Below are positions 32,880 to 41,150 of a DNA stretch of 64,000 bases, in pieces. Position 1 is the first letter of the stretch, and each line of letters opens with the position of its first letter. Below the pieces are notes generated by a model, which made no database searches, was not told the origin of the DNA, and was given only the letters and a program-made list of their open reading frames with translations. The position numbers and the translations under genes were made by a program. Source of the DNA: Alsobacter sp045348435 (GTDB taxonomy: Bacteria > Pseudomonadota > Alphaproteobacteria > Rhizobiales > Beijerinckiaceae); NCBI RefSeq assembly GCF_045348435.1, contig NZ_CP157484.1, positions 3,472,001-3,536,000 of the forward strand, given 5' to 3'.

Positions 32880-32904
32880 GGAACCGGGCGGCTCAAGGGA
32901 CGTT
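32880..32904 (+). promoter_or_regulatory. Sigma-EcfG promoter of nepR-ecfG copy 2
   Basis: GGAAC (32880-32884), 16 bases, CGTT (32901-32904). It is separated from the phyR promoter by only 11 bases. Confidence 0.88.
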
Positions 32905-32977
32905 AGTCCCCCGGGTCCCACGCCCGAGGTCGCTATTCCCCCTATGTAATGCCGCGATCCGCGATGTGGAGGCCTGG

Positions 32978-33226
32978 ATGGACGAGAAGAAGCGCCGGCG
33001 ACGGGATCGTACAGGGACCAGCATGGATCAGCAGATGGGTGTGTCGGGCGATGCGTCTGTTTCGCCGCAGGGTGGAGCTTTGGATCCGGACGTCAACGCG
33101 CAGATCGGACGTCAGCTCCGATCCATCTACGAATCCGTCGTCAACCAGCCCGTGCCAGACCGCTTTCTGGAGCTTCTCAACCAGCTGGACGTCAAAACCG
33201 GGGGAGAGAAGAAGGAAGCCGAGTGA
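32978..33226 (+). CDS. nepR: NepR anti-sigma factor, copy 2
   Basis: This 82 aa protein has the NepR core IGRQLRSIYESVVNQPVPDR followed by LELLNQLD. The ATG at 32978 is chosen because GGAGG sits 5 bases before it; an in-frame GTG at 32966 and an ATG at 33023 are alternatives. The N-terminus is strongly basic (MDEKKRRRRDRTG), unlike copy 1. Its stop overlaps the ecfG start. Confidence 0.92.
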   Translation: MDEKKRRRRDRTGTSMDQQMGVSGDASVSPQGGALDPDVNAQIGRQLRSIYESVVNQPVPDRFLELLNQLDVKTGGEKKEAE

Positions 33227-33795
33227 TGGACGACGCAGGCCGCCGAATGAAGGACGACCTGCTCGGCGCCGTCCCGGCGCTACGAGCCTTCGCCATGTCG
33301 CTCTGCGGCAATCCCGACCGGGCCGACGATCTGGTCCAGGAAACCCTTCTCAAGGCGTGGGGCAACCGCAACTCGTTCACGCCGGGCACGAACGTCTCCG
33401 CCTGGCTTTTCACCATCCTGCGCAACGTCTTCTACTCCGAGCACCGCAAGCGGCGCCGCGAGGTCGAGGACGCCGACGGCCAGATGGCGGCCAGGCTGGC
33501 GACCCATCCCGCCCAGGACGGGCACATGGACTTGGCGGACTTCAACACCGCGCTCCAGAAACTCCTCCCCGACCAGCGCGAGGCGCTGATCCTGATCGGC
33601 GGATCGGGCCTCTCCTATGAGGAGGCGGCGCAGATTTGCGGCTGCGCGGTCGGCACCATCAAGAGCCGCGTCAACAGGGCGCGCAATCGCCTGGCCGAAC
33701 TGCTCTCCGTGAACACCGTGGGAGACTTCGGGCCGGACTCGCGCTGGCGCCCGGCGCTCAGCCAGTACACCCGGGCGGGCACCGAGGACCGTTGA
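33226..33795 (+). CDS. ecfG: ECF sigma factor of the general stress response, copy 2
   Basis: This 189 aa EcfG paralogue has region 2 (DDLVQETLLKAWGNRNSF) and region 4 (YEEAAQICGCAVGTIKSRVN) in the same layout as copy 1. The ATG at 33226 overlaps the nepR stop (TGATG); an in-frame GTG three bases earlier is possible. The DNA-contacting regions are nearly identical to copy 1, so both probably read the same promoters. Confidence 0.95.
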   Translation: MDDAGRRMKDDLLGAVPALRAFAMSLCGNPDRADDLVQETLLKAWGNRNSFTPGTNVSAWLFTILRNVFYSEHRKRRREVEDADGQMAARLATHPAQDGHMDLADFNTALQKLLPDQREALILIGGSGLSYEEAAQICGCAVGTIKSRVNRARNRLAELLSVNTVGDFGPDSRWRPALSQYTRAGTEDR

Positions 33796-33953
33796 CGATC
33801 GCCGCCGACGGCGCCGGGAGACTGAAAACAGGCTCGACGCTGCGGCATGACCGCGCGTGCGCTCGCAAAGGTGATGCGACTTGAAGCCCCGCACGTTCGT
33901 AAGGTGCCCGTGACGCGGCCAGCGTCGCCCCTTTCGACTGTCGAGGCCTTTGC

Positions 33954-35015
33954 ATGACCGCTCCATTGTCCCCTCGCCTTCTGTCCGTCGCGACGGCGTC
34001 GCCTCCCCACGTGCTCCACCAGAGCGAGGTGACGATGCGGGCGCGAGACATCTTCGGACGTCGCCAGGGCGAGTTCGACCGCATCGCGCCCGTTTTCGAG
34101 AACGCCGGCATCCGAACGCGCCGCTCGGTCCAGCCCATCGCCTGGTACTCCGAGCCGGCCGGCTGGCCCGAGCGGACGCGCGCCTATTTGGAGGGCGGCT
34201 GCGACCTCTTCATCGCCGCGGCCCAGAACGCGCTCGACAAGGCGGGCCTGCAGGCCTCGGACGTGGACACGGTGGTGACGGTCTCGTCGACCGGAATCGC
34301 GACGCCCAGCCTGGAGGCCCGCGCCGCCGAGCGCCTCGGCCTGAGGCCGGACGTCGCGCGGATCCCGGTGTTCGGGCTGGGATGCGCCGGCGGCGTCACC
34401 GGGCTGGGCCTCGCCGCCAAGCTCGCCAAGGCGACCCCGGGCAGCCTCGTGCTGCTCGTCTGCGTGGAGCTCTGCACCCTGTCCTTCCGGGGCGAAGCCT
34501 TCTCGAAGGCCAACATCGTCGCCACCGCCCTCTTCGGCGATGGCGCGGCGGCGGCGCTCGTGCGCGCCGGCGACCGCGACGGCGCGGTGGAGATCACCGG
34601 CTCGGCCGAACACCAGTGGCCCGGCACGCTCGACATCATGGGATGGGACGTCGACGCGGAGGGATTGGGCGTGGTCTTCGCCAAGTCGATCCCGCCCTTC
34701 GCCGAGGAGCATCTCGGCGCCGCCATGGAAGGCCTGCTGGCCCGCATGGGGCTCGCCCGCGAGGACGTCGGGCGCTTCGCCTGCCATCCCGGCGGCGCAA
34801 AAGTGATCACGGCGCTGGAGCGCTCGCTCGGCCTGCCGCAGGGCGAACTCGACATCGAGCGGGACGTATTGTCGGAGTTCGGCAATATGAGCGCCCCGAC
34901 CGCGCTTTTCGTCCTCGACCGGGTGCTGGAGCGGCCCGGACCGGACGTCACCGTGCTCACCGCCATGGGGCCGGGCTTCACAGCCTCCGCCTGCGCCCTG
35001 GCGAGGGTGGCGTGA
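33954..35015 (+). CDS. Type III polyketide synthase (chalcone synthase-like)
   Basis: This 353 aa protein has the catalytic triad of the family: Cys144 (GLGCAGG), His278 (CHPGG) and Asn311 (GNMSAPT). Type III synthases condense acyl-CoA starters with malonyl-CoA to alkylpyrones, resorcinols or chalcones. The next gene is an isoprenylcysteine methyltransferase-type protein that overlaps it by 4 bases, the same pairing as bpsA-bpsB of Bacillus and srsA-srsB of Streptomyces, so an O-methylated alkylpyrone or phenolic lipid product is likely. No sigma-EcfG promoter was seen upstream. Confidence 0.93.
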   Translation: MTAPLSPRLLSVATASPPHVLHQSEVTMRARDIFGRRQGEFDRIAPVFENAGIRTRRSVQPIAWYSEPAGWPERTRAYLEGGCDLFIAAAQNALDKAGLQASDVDTVVTVSSTGIATPSLEARAAERLGLRPDVARIPVFGLGCAGGVTGLGLAAKLAKATPGSLVLLVCVELCTLSFRGEAFSKANIVATALFGDGAAAALVRAGDRDGAVEITGSAEHQWPGTLDIMGWDVDAEGLGVVFAKSIPPFAEEHLGAAMEGLLARMGLAREDVGRFACHPGGAKVITALERSLGLPQGELDIERDVLSEFGNMSAPTALFVLDRVLERPGPDVTVLTAMGPGFTASACALARVA

Positions 35016-35518
35016 CCTCCGCGACGATCCTGCTGCTCGCGCTCACGGGCCAGCGACTGGCCGAACTCGCCTGGGCGCGCAGCAACACGACACGGCTGAT
35101 CGCCCGGGGCGCGCTGGAACTCGCCCCGGGGCACTATCCCTTGATCGTCGCGTTCCATGCGGCGTGGCTCGCCGGATTGTGGCTCATGGGGCGCGATCAG
35201 CCGATCTGGACGCCCGCGGCGGCGGCGTTCGCGACGTTGCAGGGACTGCGCCTCTGGGTCCTGGCGACGCTCGGTCGTCGCTGGACCACGCGCATCCTGG
35301 TCGTTCCCGGCGAAAGCCTCGTGAAACGCGGCCCCTACCGCCTGTTCAGGCACCCCAATTACATGATCGTCGCCGCGGAGATCGCCGTTGCGCCGCTGGC
35401 GCTGCACATGCCGGGCTACGCCGCCGTCGCGAGCGTCATCCATGCGGGCGTGCTCGCCATTCGGATACGCGAAGAAAACATGGCTCTTGCAAGTTTTACG
35501 CGAGTAAATACTGTTTGA
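35012..35518 (+). CDS. Isoprenylcysteine carboxyl methyltransferase-family protein
   Basis: This 168 aa integral membrane protein starts at a GTG that overlaps the synthase stop (GTGA). It has four to five hydrophobic helices and the family motif for S-adenosylmethionine binding, GPYRLFRHPNYM (residues about 107-118). Homologues beside type III synthases O-methylate the polyketide. The last residues fall in a lower-GC stretch. Confidence 0.88.
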   Translation: MTSATILLLALTGQRLAELAWARSNTTRLIARGALELAPGHYPLIVAFHAAWLAGLWLMGRDQPIWTPAAAAFATLQGLRLWVLATLGRRWTTRILVVPGESLVKRGPYRLFRHPNYMIVAAEIAVAPLALHMPGYAAVASVIHAGVLAIRIREENMALASFTRVNTV

Positions 35519-35589
35519 TACTCAGAGTAGAAAAGACCGGCGTCGGTCCGTCTGCTCGAATTGTAACGTTTTGTCATGCATTGTTAGCC

Positions 35590-36474
35590 ATGCTGCGCCT
35601 CAGCTTCAGCTGGCGCCCTCCCATGCAACGCTTCAAATCCAGCTCTTCGCCGATGACGCGCGCCGCCCCGAACGGGCAGACCGCGGCGAGAGTCTCCACC
35701 GCCGGGACGCCGTGGTCGGTCGCGCCGCGGTCGAGCGACTCGCTTTTGTCCACCGCCGTCCGTCCGACGGACATGGCCGCGCCTGCGGAGGACCCGCACG
35801 TTTCATCGAGCGGCCCAAGGTTCGGCGGCGACGAGGTGCTGCGCCGCTGCCTTTCGGGCGCCGCGATCGCCTCCGTGACGGAGATCGAGGAGGCTAACGC
35901 CAAGCTGTTCCAGGACATCCGGCGGACGGGCGTGGCGGACTGGGTCGAAAGCGTCCGCCGCCATCACGACGGCACCTTCCAGCACTGCATGCTGGTGAAC
36001 GGCCTCGTTGCGGCGTTCGTGGACCGCCTGGGCTTCTCGCGCCGCGACGTGGCCCGGGCCATGCTGGCCGCCACTCTTCACGACATCGGCAAGGCCAAGA
36101 TCCCCGTTGAGATCCTGGACAGCCCTTTGAAGCTCACGCCCGAGGAGTTCGCGATCGTTCAGCGGCATCCGACCGCCGCCATCGAGATGCTGGCCGAGGG
36201 CGATCCGCTCGATCCGGCGGTGCTGGACGCCATCGAGCATCACCACGAATTTCTCGACGGATCGGGCTACCCCCACGGTCTCTCCGGGCCGCAGGTGCTC
36301 GACCTCACCCGTCTGCTCACGATCAGCGACATCTTCGCGGCCCTTTCGGAGCGTCGGTCCTACAAGCCCCCGATGGCGCCCGCCGCGGCGTTCAGGGTGC
36401 TCGAGGACATGGGGCCGAAGCTCGACCAGGCTCTCGTCAAGGCGTTCCGTCCCATCTCGGAGATGCTGGCGTAA
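35590..36474 (+). CDS. HD-GYP-type phosphodiesterase domain protein
   Basis: The protein is 294 aa from ATG 35590, though an ATG at 35773 (233 aa) is also possible because the first 60 residues are low-complexity. The C-terminal domain has HD in LHDIGKAKIP, then HHHEFLDGSGYPHGL, the HHExxDGxGYP signature that hydrolyses cyclic di-GMP. A family-typical first helix with RRHHDGTFQHC precedes it. There is no receiver or sensor domain. No convincing ribosome site was found. Upstream is an AT-richer leader with a 13-mer also present before the Crp-type gene. Confidence 0.82.
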   Translation: MLRLSFSWRPPMQRFKSSSSPMTRAAPNGQTAARVSTAGTPWSVAPRSSDSLLSTAVRPTDMAAPAEDPHVSSSGPRFGGDEVLRRCLSGAAIASVTEIEEANAKLFQDIRRTGVADWVESVRRHHDGTFQHCMLVNGLVAAFVDRLGFSRRDVARAMLAATLHDIGKAKIPVEILDSPLKLTPEEFAIVQRHPTAAIEMLAEGDPLDPAVLDAIEHHHEFLDGSGYPHGLSGPQVLDLTRLLTISDIFAALSERRSYKPPMAPAAAFRVLEDMGPKLDQALVKAFRPISEMLA

Positions 36475-36640
36475 TAAAACACGTGTGGAATTGGATTTTA
36501 TAAAAATTCACAGAACAGAATTGAAATAACCTCGCCCATGCGGCATGGTGCCGGAACGCTCCGGCCCTTGCGCCGGATCAATGCTGACCATCGCGCGTTC
36601 GTGGATGAACCGAAGCGCCGGCGTCGAGGATGGAACGGGC
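36475..36640. other. AT-rich intergenic region
   Basis: This stretch (for example TTTATAAAAATTCACAG near 36497) is much lower in GC than its surroundings and probably holds the ferredoxin promoter. An open frame from 36545 continues into the ferredoxin but lacks a ribosome site. Confidence 0.45.
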
Positions 36641-36973
36641 ATGCACATTAAGGTCATCGATCACCATGGAACGGAGCACACGCTCGAGGCCCTCGATGGC
36701 TGGCGGGTGATGGAGGTGATCCGAGACTGGGACGTTGGCATCAAGGCCGAATGCGGCGGCGCCTGCGCCTGCGCGACGTGCCATGTCTATATCGACCCGG
36801 AGTGGTTGGACCGCCTGGCGCCGCCTAACGACGAGGAAGTCGACCGGTTGGACGACGCGCCGCTTGTGGAAGCCCATTCCCGCCTCTCATGCCAGATCCT
36901 CATGAGCGAGGACCTGGACGGATTGCGGCTGCGCCTTGCGCCGGGGTCGGAACCGGAGGCGGTCGCGGCCTGA
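36641..36973 (+). CDS. 2Fe-2S ferredoxin (adrenodoxin type)
   Basis: This 110 aa protein carries the cluster ligands C38, C44, C47 and C84 in the C-X5-C-X2-C...C pattern (ECGGACACATCHVY; RLSCQIL) of vertebrate-type [2Fe-2S] ferredoxins. Such proteins donate electrons to P450s, Rieske oxygenases or Fe-S assembly. The start MHIKVIDHHG has a GAGGA site 10 bases upstream. It resembles the fragment at 1-119. It is convergent with the cysteine synthase gene, 9 bases away. Confidence 0.93.
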   Translation: MHIKVIDHHGTEHTLEALDGWRVMEVIRDWDVGIKAECGGACACATCHVYIDPEWLDRLAPPNDEEVDRLDDAPLVEAHSRLSCQILMSEDLDGLRLRLAPGSEPEAVAA

Positions 36974-36982
36974 AACGCGGCT

Positions 36983-38014
36983 TCAGACCAGGGGCGCCGT
37001 CACGCGAGACGCCTTTTCAAGCCAATGCGGCGTCGGCAGGCCCTTCGACTTCAGGAAGGCCGGATTGAACAGCTTGGATTGATAGCGGGTCCCGTAGTCG
37101 CACAGGATCGTCACGATGGTCTTGCCGGGCCCCAGCCGCTCGGCGAGCCGGATCGCGCCGGCGACGTTGACGCCCGACGATCCGCCGAGGCACAGCCCCT
37201 CGTGCTCCAGCAGGTCGAACACGATCGGGATCGCCTCCTCGTCGGGGATCTGAAACGCCGCGTCGACGGGCGCGCCCTCCAGATTGGCCGTGATCCTGCC
37301 CTGCCCGATCCCTTCCGTGATGGACGATCCGGACGATTTCAGCTCTCCGTGCTCATAGAAATTGTAGAGCGCCGCGCCCATGGGGTCGGCGAGCCCGATC
37401 TGGATCGCGGGGTTGCGCTCCTTCAGCGCCATCCCGGTTCCGGCGAGGGTGCCCCCGGTGCCGACCGCGCAGATGAAGCCGTCGATCTTTCCGTCGGTCT
37501 GGGCCCAGATCTCCGGCCCGGTCGTCTCGATATGGGCCTGGCGATTGGCGAGATTGTCGAACTGGTTCGCCCAGACGGCGCCGTTCGGATCCGAGGCGTT
37601 GAGCTGCTCGGCAAGCCGGCCCGACACCTTCACGTAGTTGTTGGGATTGGCGTAGGGCGCGGCCGGCACTTCGACCAGATCCGCGCCGGCCAGCCGCAGC
37701 ATGTCCTTCTTCTCCTGGGACTGCGTCTCGGGGATCACGATGACCGTCTTGAAGCCGAGCGCGTTGGCGACCAGCGCGAGACCGATGCCGGTGTTGCCGG
37801 CCGTGCCTTCCACGATCGTCCCGCCCGGCCGCAGGGCGCCCCTGCGCACCGCATCCTGGATGATGAAGAGCGCGGCGCGGTCCTTCACCGACTGGCCGGG
37901 ATTCATGAACTCCGCCTTGCCAAGGATGCGGCAGCCCGTCCGTTCGGACGCTCGCTTGAGTTCGATGAGGGGAGTGTCGCCAATGGCGTCGACGACGCCG
38001 GAACGGATGGACAT
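36983..38014 (-). CDS. cysK: Cysteine synthase family PLP enzyme
   Basis: This 343 aa protein has the pyridoxal phosphate lysine K44 in GQSVKDRAA, the substrate loop GTAGNTGIG and the phosphate-binding GTGGTLAGTG. It makes cysteine from O-acetylserine and sulfide. It is slightly longer than classical CysK (about 310-325 aa), so it may be one of the CysK2-like variants. It neighbours the methionine importer, giving a sulfur amino acid group. Confidence 0.88.
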   Translation of the reverse strand: MSIRSGVVDAIGDTPLIELKRASERTGCRILGKAEFMNPGQSVKDRAALFIIQDAVRRGALRPGGTIVEGTAGNTGIGLALVANALGFKTVIVIPETQSQEKKDMLRLAGADLVEVPAAPYANPNNYVKVSGRLAEQLNASDPNGAVWANQFDNLANRQAHIETTGPEIWAQTDGKIDGFICAVGTGGTLAGTGMALKERNPAIQIGLADPMGAALYNFYEHGELKSSGSSITEGIGQGRITANLEGAPVDAAFQIPDEEAIPIVFDLLEHEGLCLGGSSGVNVAGAIRLAERLGPGKTIVTILCDYGTRYQSKLFNPAFLKSKGLPTPHWLEKASRVTAPLV

Positions 38015-38147
38015 GGTCGCGCCTTTACGCCTGTTCGGCCGGGAGGCCGTCGAGGGGCGGCACTATAGGCCGGGCGCTCCCGGGATCAACCCAAACGCGT
38101 GGGCCGTTGCAGGTGGGGCCGCTTTCTGTCCAAGGCGGCGAAATGTG

Positions 38148-38171
38148 GCCCGGCTCCCATGAGAGCCGGGC
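38148..38171 (-). terminator. Hairpin after metQ
   Basis: A GCCCGGCTC / GAGCCGGGC stem (9 bases) with a 6-base loop lies 18 bases after the metQ stop. There is no T-run on the minus strand. Confidence 0.5.
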
Positions 38172-38189
38172 GTTTCGGCAATCAGGCGA

Positions 38190-38990
38190 TCACCAGCTCG
38201 TCAGCACCGCGCCCTTGAACTTGGTCTCGATGAAGGCCTTCACCTCGGGCGTCCGATAGGCGTCGACCAGGTCCTTGACCCAGGGCTTGTCCTTGTCGGC
38301 GGCCCGGACCGCGATCACGTTGACATAGGGGCCCTTGGGCTCTTCCAGCAGGATCGCGTCGCGCTGCGGGCTCAGGCCCGCGGGCTCGGCGTAGTTGGTG
38401 TTGACGGCCGCCGCGTCCACGTCGTCCAAGGTGCGCGGAGCCTGGGCCGCGTCGATCTCGATGAACTTCAGCTTGCGCGGGTTCTCGACGATGTCGAGCA
38501 CGGTGGGCTTGAAGCCGACGCCCTGCTTGAGCTTGATCACACCCTTGTCCTGCAGCAGCAGCAGGGTGCGCCCGCCATTGGTGGGATCGTTCTGGATCGC
38601 CACCGTGCCGCCCGTCGGGATCTGATCGAAGCTCTTGTGCTTCTTGGAGTAGATGCCCATCGGAAAATTGACCGTCGTGGCGACGCTCACGAGCTTGTAG
38701 CCGCGGTCTTTCACCTGGTTATCCAGATAGGGCTGGTGCTGGAAGGAGTTGGCGTCGAGTTCGCCGGCGTCGAGCGCCTGGTTGGGCACGACATAGTCCG
38801 AGAACTCCTGGATCCTGAGGTCGACCCCCTTCTTGGCGAGAACCGGCTTGACCGCCTCGAGGATCTGGGCGTGCGGCCCGGGGGTGGCGCCGATGCGGAC
38901 CACCTGGTCGGCGCGCGCGGCCGCCGTTCCGAGCAGGGACACAGCGAGCGTGGAGACGAGCAGAGCTCGCCGGCTGAGAGACTGAAACAC
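38190..38990 (-). CDS. metQ: Methionine ABC transporter substrate-binding protein
   Basis: This 266 aa member of the NlpA/MetQ family has a signal peptide ending near residue 27 (TAAARADQ) but no lipobox cysteine, so it is probably free periplasmic. Typical segments include KKGVDLRIQEFSDYVVPN, GELDANSFQHQPYLD and VNFPMGIYS. It is the third gene of metNIQ. Confidence 0.93.
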   Translation of the reverse strand: MFQSLSRRALLVSTLAVSLLGTAAARADQVVRIGATPGPHAQILEAVKPVLAKKGVDLRIQEFSDYVVPNQALDAGELDANSFQHQPYLDNQVKDRGYKLVSVATTVNFPMGIYSKKHKSFDQIPTGGTVAIQNDPTNGGRTLLLLQDKGVIKLKQGVGFKPTVLDIVENPRKLKFIEIDAAQAPRTLDDVDAAAVNTNYAEPAGLSPQRDAILLEEPKGPYVNVIAVRAADKDKPWVKDLVDAYRTPEVKAFIETKFKGAVLTSW

Positions 38991-39023
38991 GGTGGATCTC
39001 CGTTGGGTCGGTGCTGAAGAAAG

Positions 39024-39689
39024 TCAGGATTGGCGCACGCGCCGGTTGAGGCGCTTGGCGAGCCTGTCCCCGAGGCTCTGGACGGCCTGGACGAGGATGA
39101 TCAGGACCACCACCACGGTGGCCATCACCTCGGGCATGAAGCGCTGGTAGCCGTAGCGGATTCCAAGATCGCCGAGGCCGCCGCCGCCCACCGCGCCGAC
39201 CATCGCCGAGTAGCCGATAAGGCTCACGACCGCGAGGGTCAGGCCGAGCACGATGCCGGGCAGCGCCTCGGGGATGAGCACCTTCACGACGATCTGCAGC
39301 GGCGCCGCCCCCATGGCCCGCGCGGCCTCGATCAGGCCATGGTCGACCTCCCGGATCGCGCCTTCGACGATCCGCGCGATGAACGGCGTCGCCGCCACCG
39401 TCAGGGGCACGATCGCGGCCGCGGTGCCGATCGAGCTGCCGGCGATCAAGCGTGTGAAGGGGATGATCGCCACGACGAGGATGATGAAGGGCGTCGACCG
39501 CGCCGCGTTGACGACGAGGCCGAGCGCCGCGTTCACCGCCGGGGCGGCGAAGAGCTCGCCCTTGCGGCTGGCGGCCAGGAAGACTCCGAGCGGCAGTCCG
39601 AGCAGGCTGCCGATCACGGCCGCGACGGCCACCATGGACAGGGTGTCGAGGGTCGCCTGCCAGACGAGGCGCAGCAATTCAGGGGACAT
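39024..39689 (-). CDS. metI: Methionine ABC transporter permease
   Basis: This is a 221 aa protein with five predicted transmembrane helices and the EAA-loop segment EAARAMGAAPLQIVVKVLIPEA split across about 130-150. The ATG at 39687-39689 overlaps the metN stop by 11 bases and fits the usual MetI start (MSPELLRLVWQ); a longer frame upstream is a shadow of metN. Confidence 0.94.
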   Translation of the reverse strand: MSPELLRLVWQATLDTLSMVAVAAVIGSLLGLPLGVFLAASRKGELFAAPAVNAALGLVVNAARSTPFIILVVAIIPFTRLIAGSSIGTAAAIVPLTVAATPFIARIVEGAIREVDHGLIEAARAMGAAPLQIVVKVLIPEALPGIVLGLTLAVVSLIGYSAMVGAVGGGGLGDLGIRYGYQRFMPEVMATVVVVLIILVQAVQSLGDRLAKRLNRRVRQS

Positions 39690-40791
39690 GGCCGATGACC
39701 TCCGAGCCGAGTTCCAGGCGCGCAAGCGCCGACAGAGAGGCCGACAGCCCCGGCTCGTCGGACGGAAGACTGACCAGCAGCCTCCCATAGGGACGGCCGG
39801 CGATGCGTTCGATGCGCCCCGCCAGGATGTTGAAATCGATGCCCAGAACCCGCGTGAGCCGACTGATCACCGGGCTCGTGGCGTTTTCGCCCGTGAAGGT
39901 GATCCGCACGACGGCGCTGCCGCCCGGGTAAGCCTCCGGCCGAAGCGTCTGGGCGATGTCGGGAGGCGGCTCGACCCCTGTCACCGAGGCCAGGAAGCTG
40001 GCGGTCGTGGGATGCCGGGGCTTCGTGAGGACATCGAAAACCGCGCCTTCCTCCACGATGCGGCCCGCCTCGAGCACGGCGACGCGGTCGCAGATCTCCT
40101 TGATGACCTGCATCTCGTGCGTGATGAGCAGGATGGTCAGGCCGAGCCTGTCCCTCAGGCTGCCGAGCAGGTGCAGGATGGAGGAGGTCGTCTCCGGATC
40201 GAGCGCCGACGTGGCCTCGTCGCAGAGGAGGACGCTCGGATCGGTGGCGAGCGCCCGGGCGATGCCCACGCGCTGTTTCTGGCCGCCGGACAGTTCCGCC
40301 GGATACCGGTCGCGTTTGTCGGAGAGGCCGACCAGCGCGAGCAGGCGCTCGACCGCGCTGCGCGCCTGCGCCTTGTCGCCGCCCGCGATCTCGAGCGGCA
40401 GGGCGACATTGTCGAAGACCGTGCGGGACGAGAGCAGGTTGAAGTGCTGGAACACCATGCCGACCGAGCGCCGCACGGTGCGCAGCGAGGCTTCGTCCAG
40501 ACCGGCGACGTTCACGCCGTCCACCCAGACGGCTCCGCCCGTCGTCCGCTCGAGCCCGTTCACGAGCCGGATCAGCGTGGACTTGCCTGCTCCCGACCGG
40601 CCGATCACGCCCATAATGGAGCCCTTCGGGACCGAAAGATCGATGCCGTCGAGCGCCGTCAACTCGGGCTGGCCCCGGCGCGGCCCAAAGACCTTCGAGG
40701 CCTTCTCGAAGCGGATCGCAGCCGCGGCCGGCTGAAGCTCATGCAAGGGCGGGCCGCTCGGGGCGACCCTCAAGGGGGCGTTCATGATCAT
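39679..40791 (-). CDS. metN: Methionine ABC transporter ATPase
   Basis: This is a 370 aa ATPase with Walker A GRSGAGKST (near 64), signature LSGGQKQR, Walker B VLLCDEATSALD and an H-loop THEM. A C-terminal NIL regulatory domain (about 285-365) binds methionine and inhibits transport. It follows a SAM-II riboswitch and a 26-codon leader ORF, so expression is expected to fall when S-adenosylmethionine is plentiful. Confidence 0.95.
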   Translation of the reverse strand: MIMNAPLRVAPSGPPLHELQPAAAAIRFEKASKVFGPRRGQPELTALDGIDLSVPKGSIMGVIGRSGAGKSTLIRLVNGLERTTGGAVWVDGVNVAGLDEASLRTVRRSVGMVFQHFNLLSSRTVFDNVALPLEIAGGDKAQARSAVERLLALVGLSDKRDRYPAELSGGQKQRVGIARALATDPSVLLCDEATSALDPETTSSILHLLGSLRDRLGLTILLITHEMQVIKEICDRVAVLEAGRIVEEGAVFDVLTKPRHPTTASFLASVTGVEPPPDIAQTLRPEAYPGGSAVVRITFTGENATSPVISRLTRVLGIDFNILAGRIERIAGRPYGRLLVSLPSDEPGLSASLSALARLELGSEVIGHVP

Positions 40792-40836
40792 CTTCCCTGA
40801 AAGGTCGCGACGACGAAGGCCGGGCGCCGAGCGGGC

Positions 40837-40917
40837 TTAGCGCCGGGCTCGCAGGGCCGTCGGATGGTCGGAACGCGTCGGCGCAATGCGAGGCGCGATA
40901 TCTAAAGGGTTCGGCAT
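40837..40917 (-). CDS. Leader peptide ORF before metNIQ
   Basis: This is a 26-codon frame with start ATG 40915-40917, a GGGAG ribosome site 7 bases before it, and TAA 45 bases upstream of metN. The product starts MPNPLDIAPRIAPTRSDHPT and ends in ALRARR. It lies between the SAM-II aptamer and metN, so it could couple the riboswitch to downstream translation. It is too short for certainty. Confidence 0.5.
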   Translation of the reverse strand: MPNPLDIAPRIAPTRSDHPTALRARR

Positions 40918-40954
40918 GCGGGTCTCCCGGTCACGGAGCCCACGACGTCGTCGT

Positions 40955-41010
40955 GGCGCTTTAGCGTTTGGTGACGCGGCGCAAGCTGCTGGCTCAAATC
41001 CCCGCGGCGG
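40955..41010 (-). promoter_or_regulatory. SAM-II riboswitch upstream of metNIQ
   Basis: On the minus strand, in order: a CCGCGG stem arm, GATTTGAGCC, a short loop, GCTTGC, the pairing arm GCCGCG, then AAACGCTAAAGCG. This is the SAM-II pattern (GAUUUG...GCUUGC...CGCGU...AAAC...GCUAAA) of alphaproteobacterial methionine genes. Binding of S-adenosylmethionine folds the H-type pseudoknot and blocks translation or expression. Its location before a methionine importer strongly supports the call. Confidence 0.82.
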
Positions 41011-41150
41011 CAACGCCGAGCGCGTTGCAGCGATGCGAACCTACCCGAAATCGCGAGAGACGCAACTGACAAAACGGAAAAACGTTCGTTATAACGGAAT
41101 AGCCGCTATGCGTTGGGAGGGCCCCGGCGCGGCCGGAGCCCTCCAAGGGC

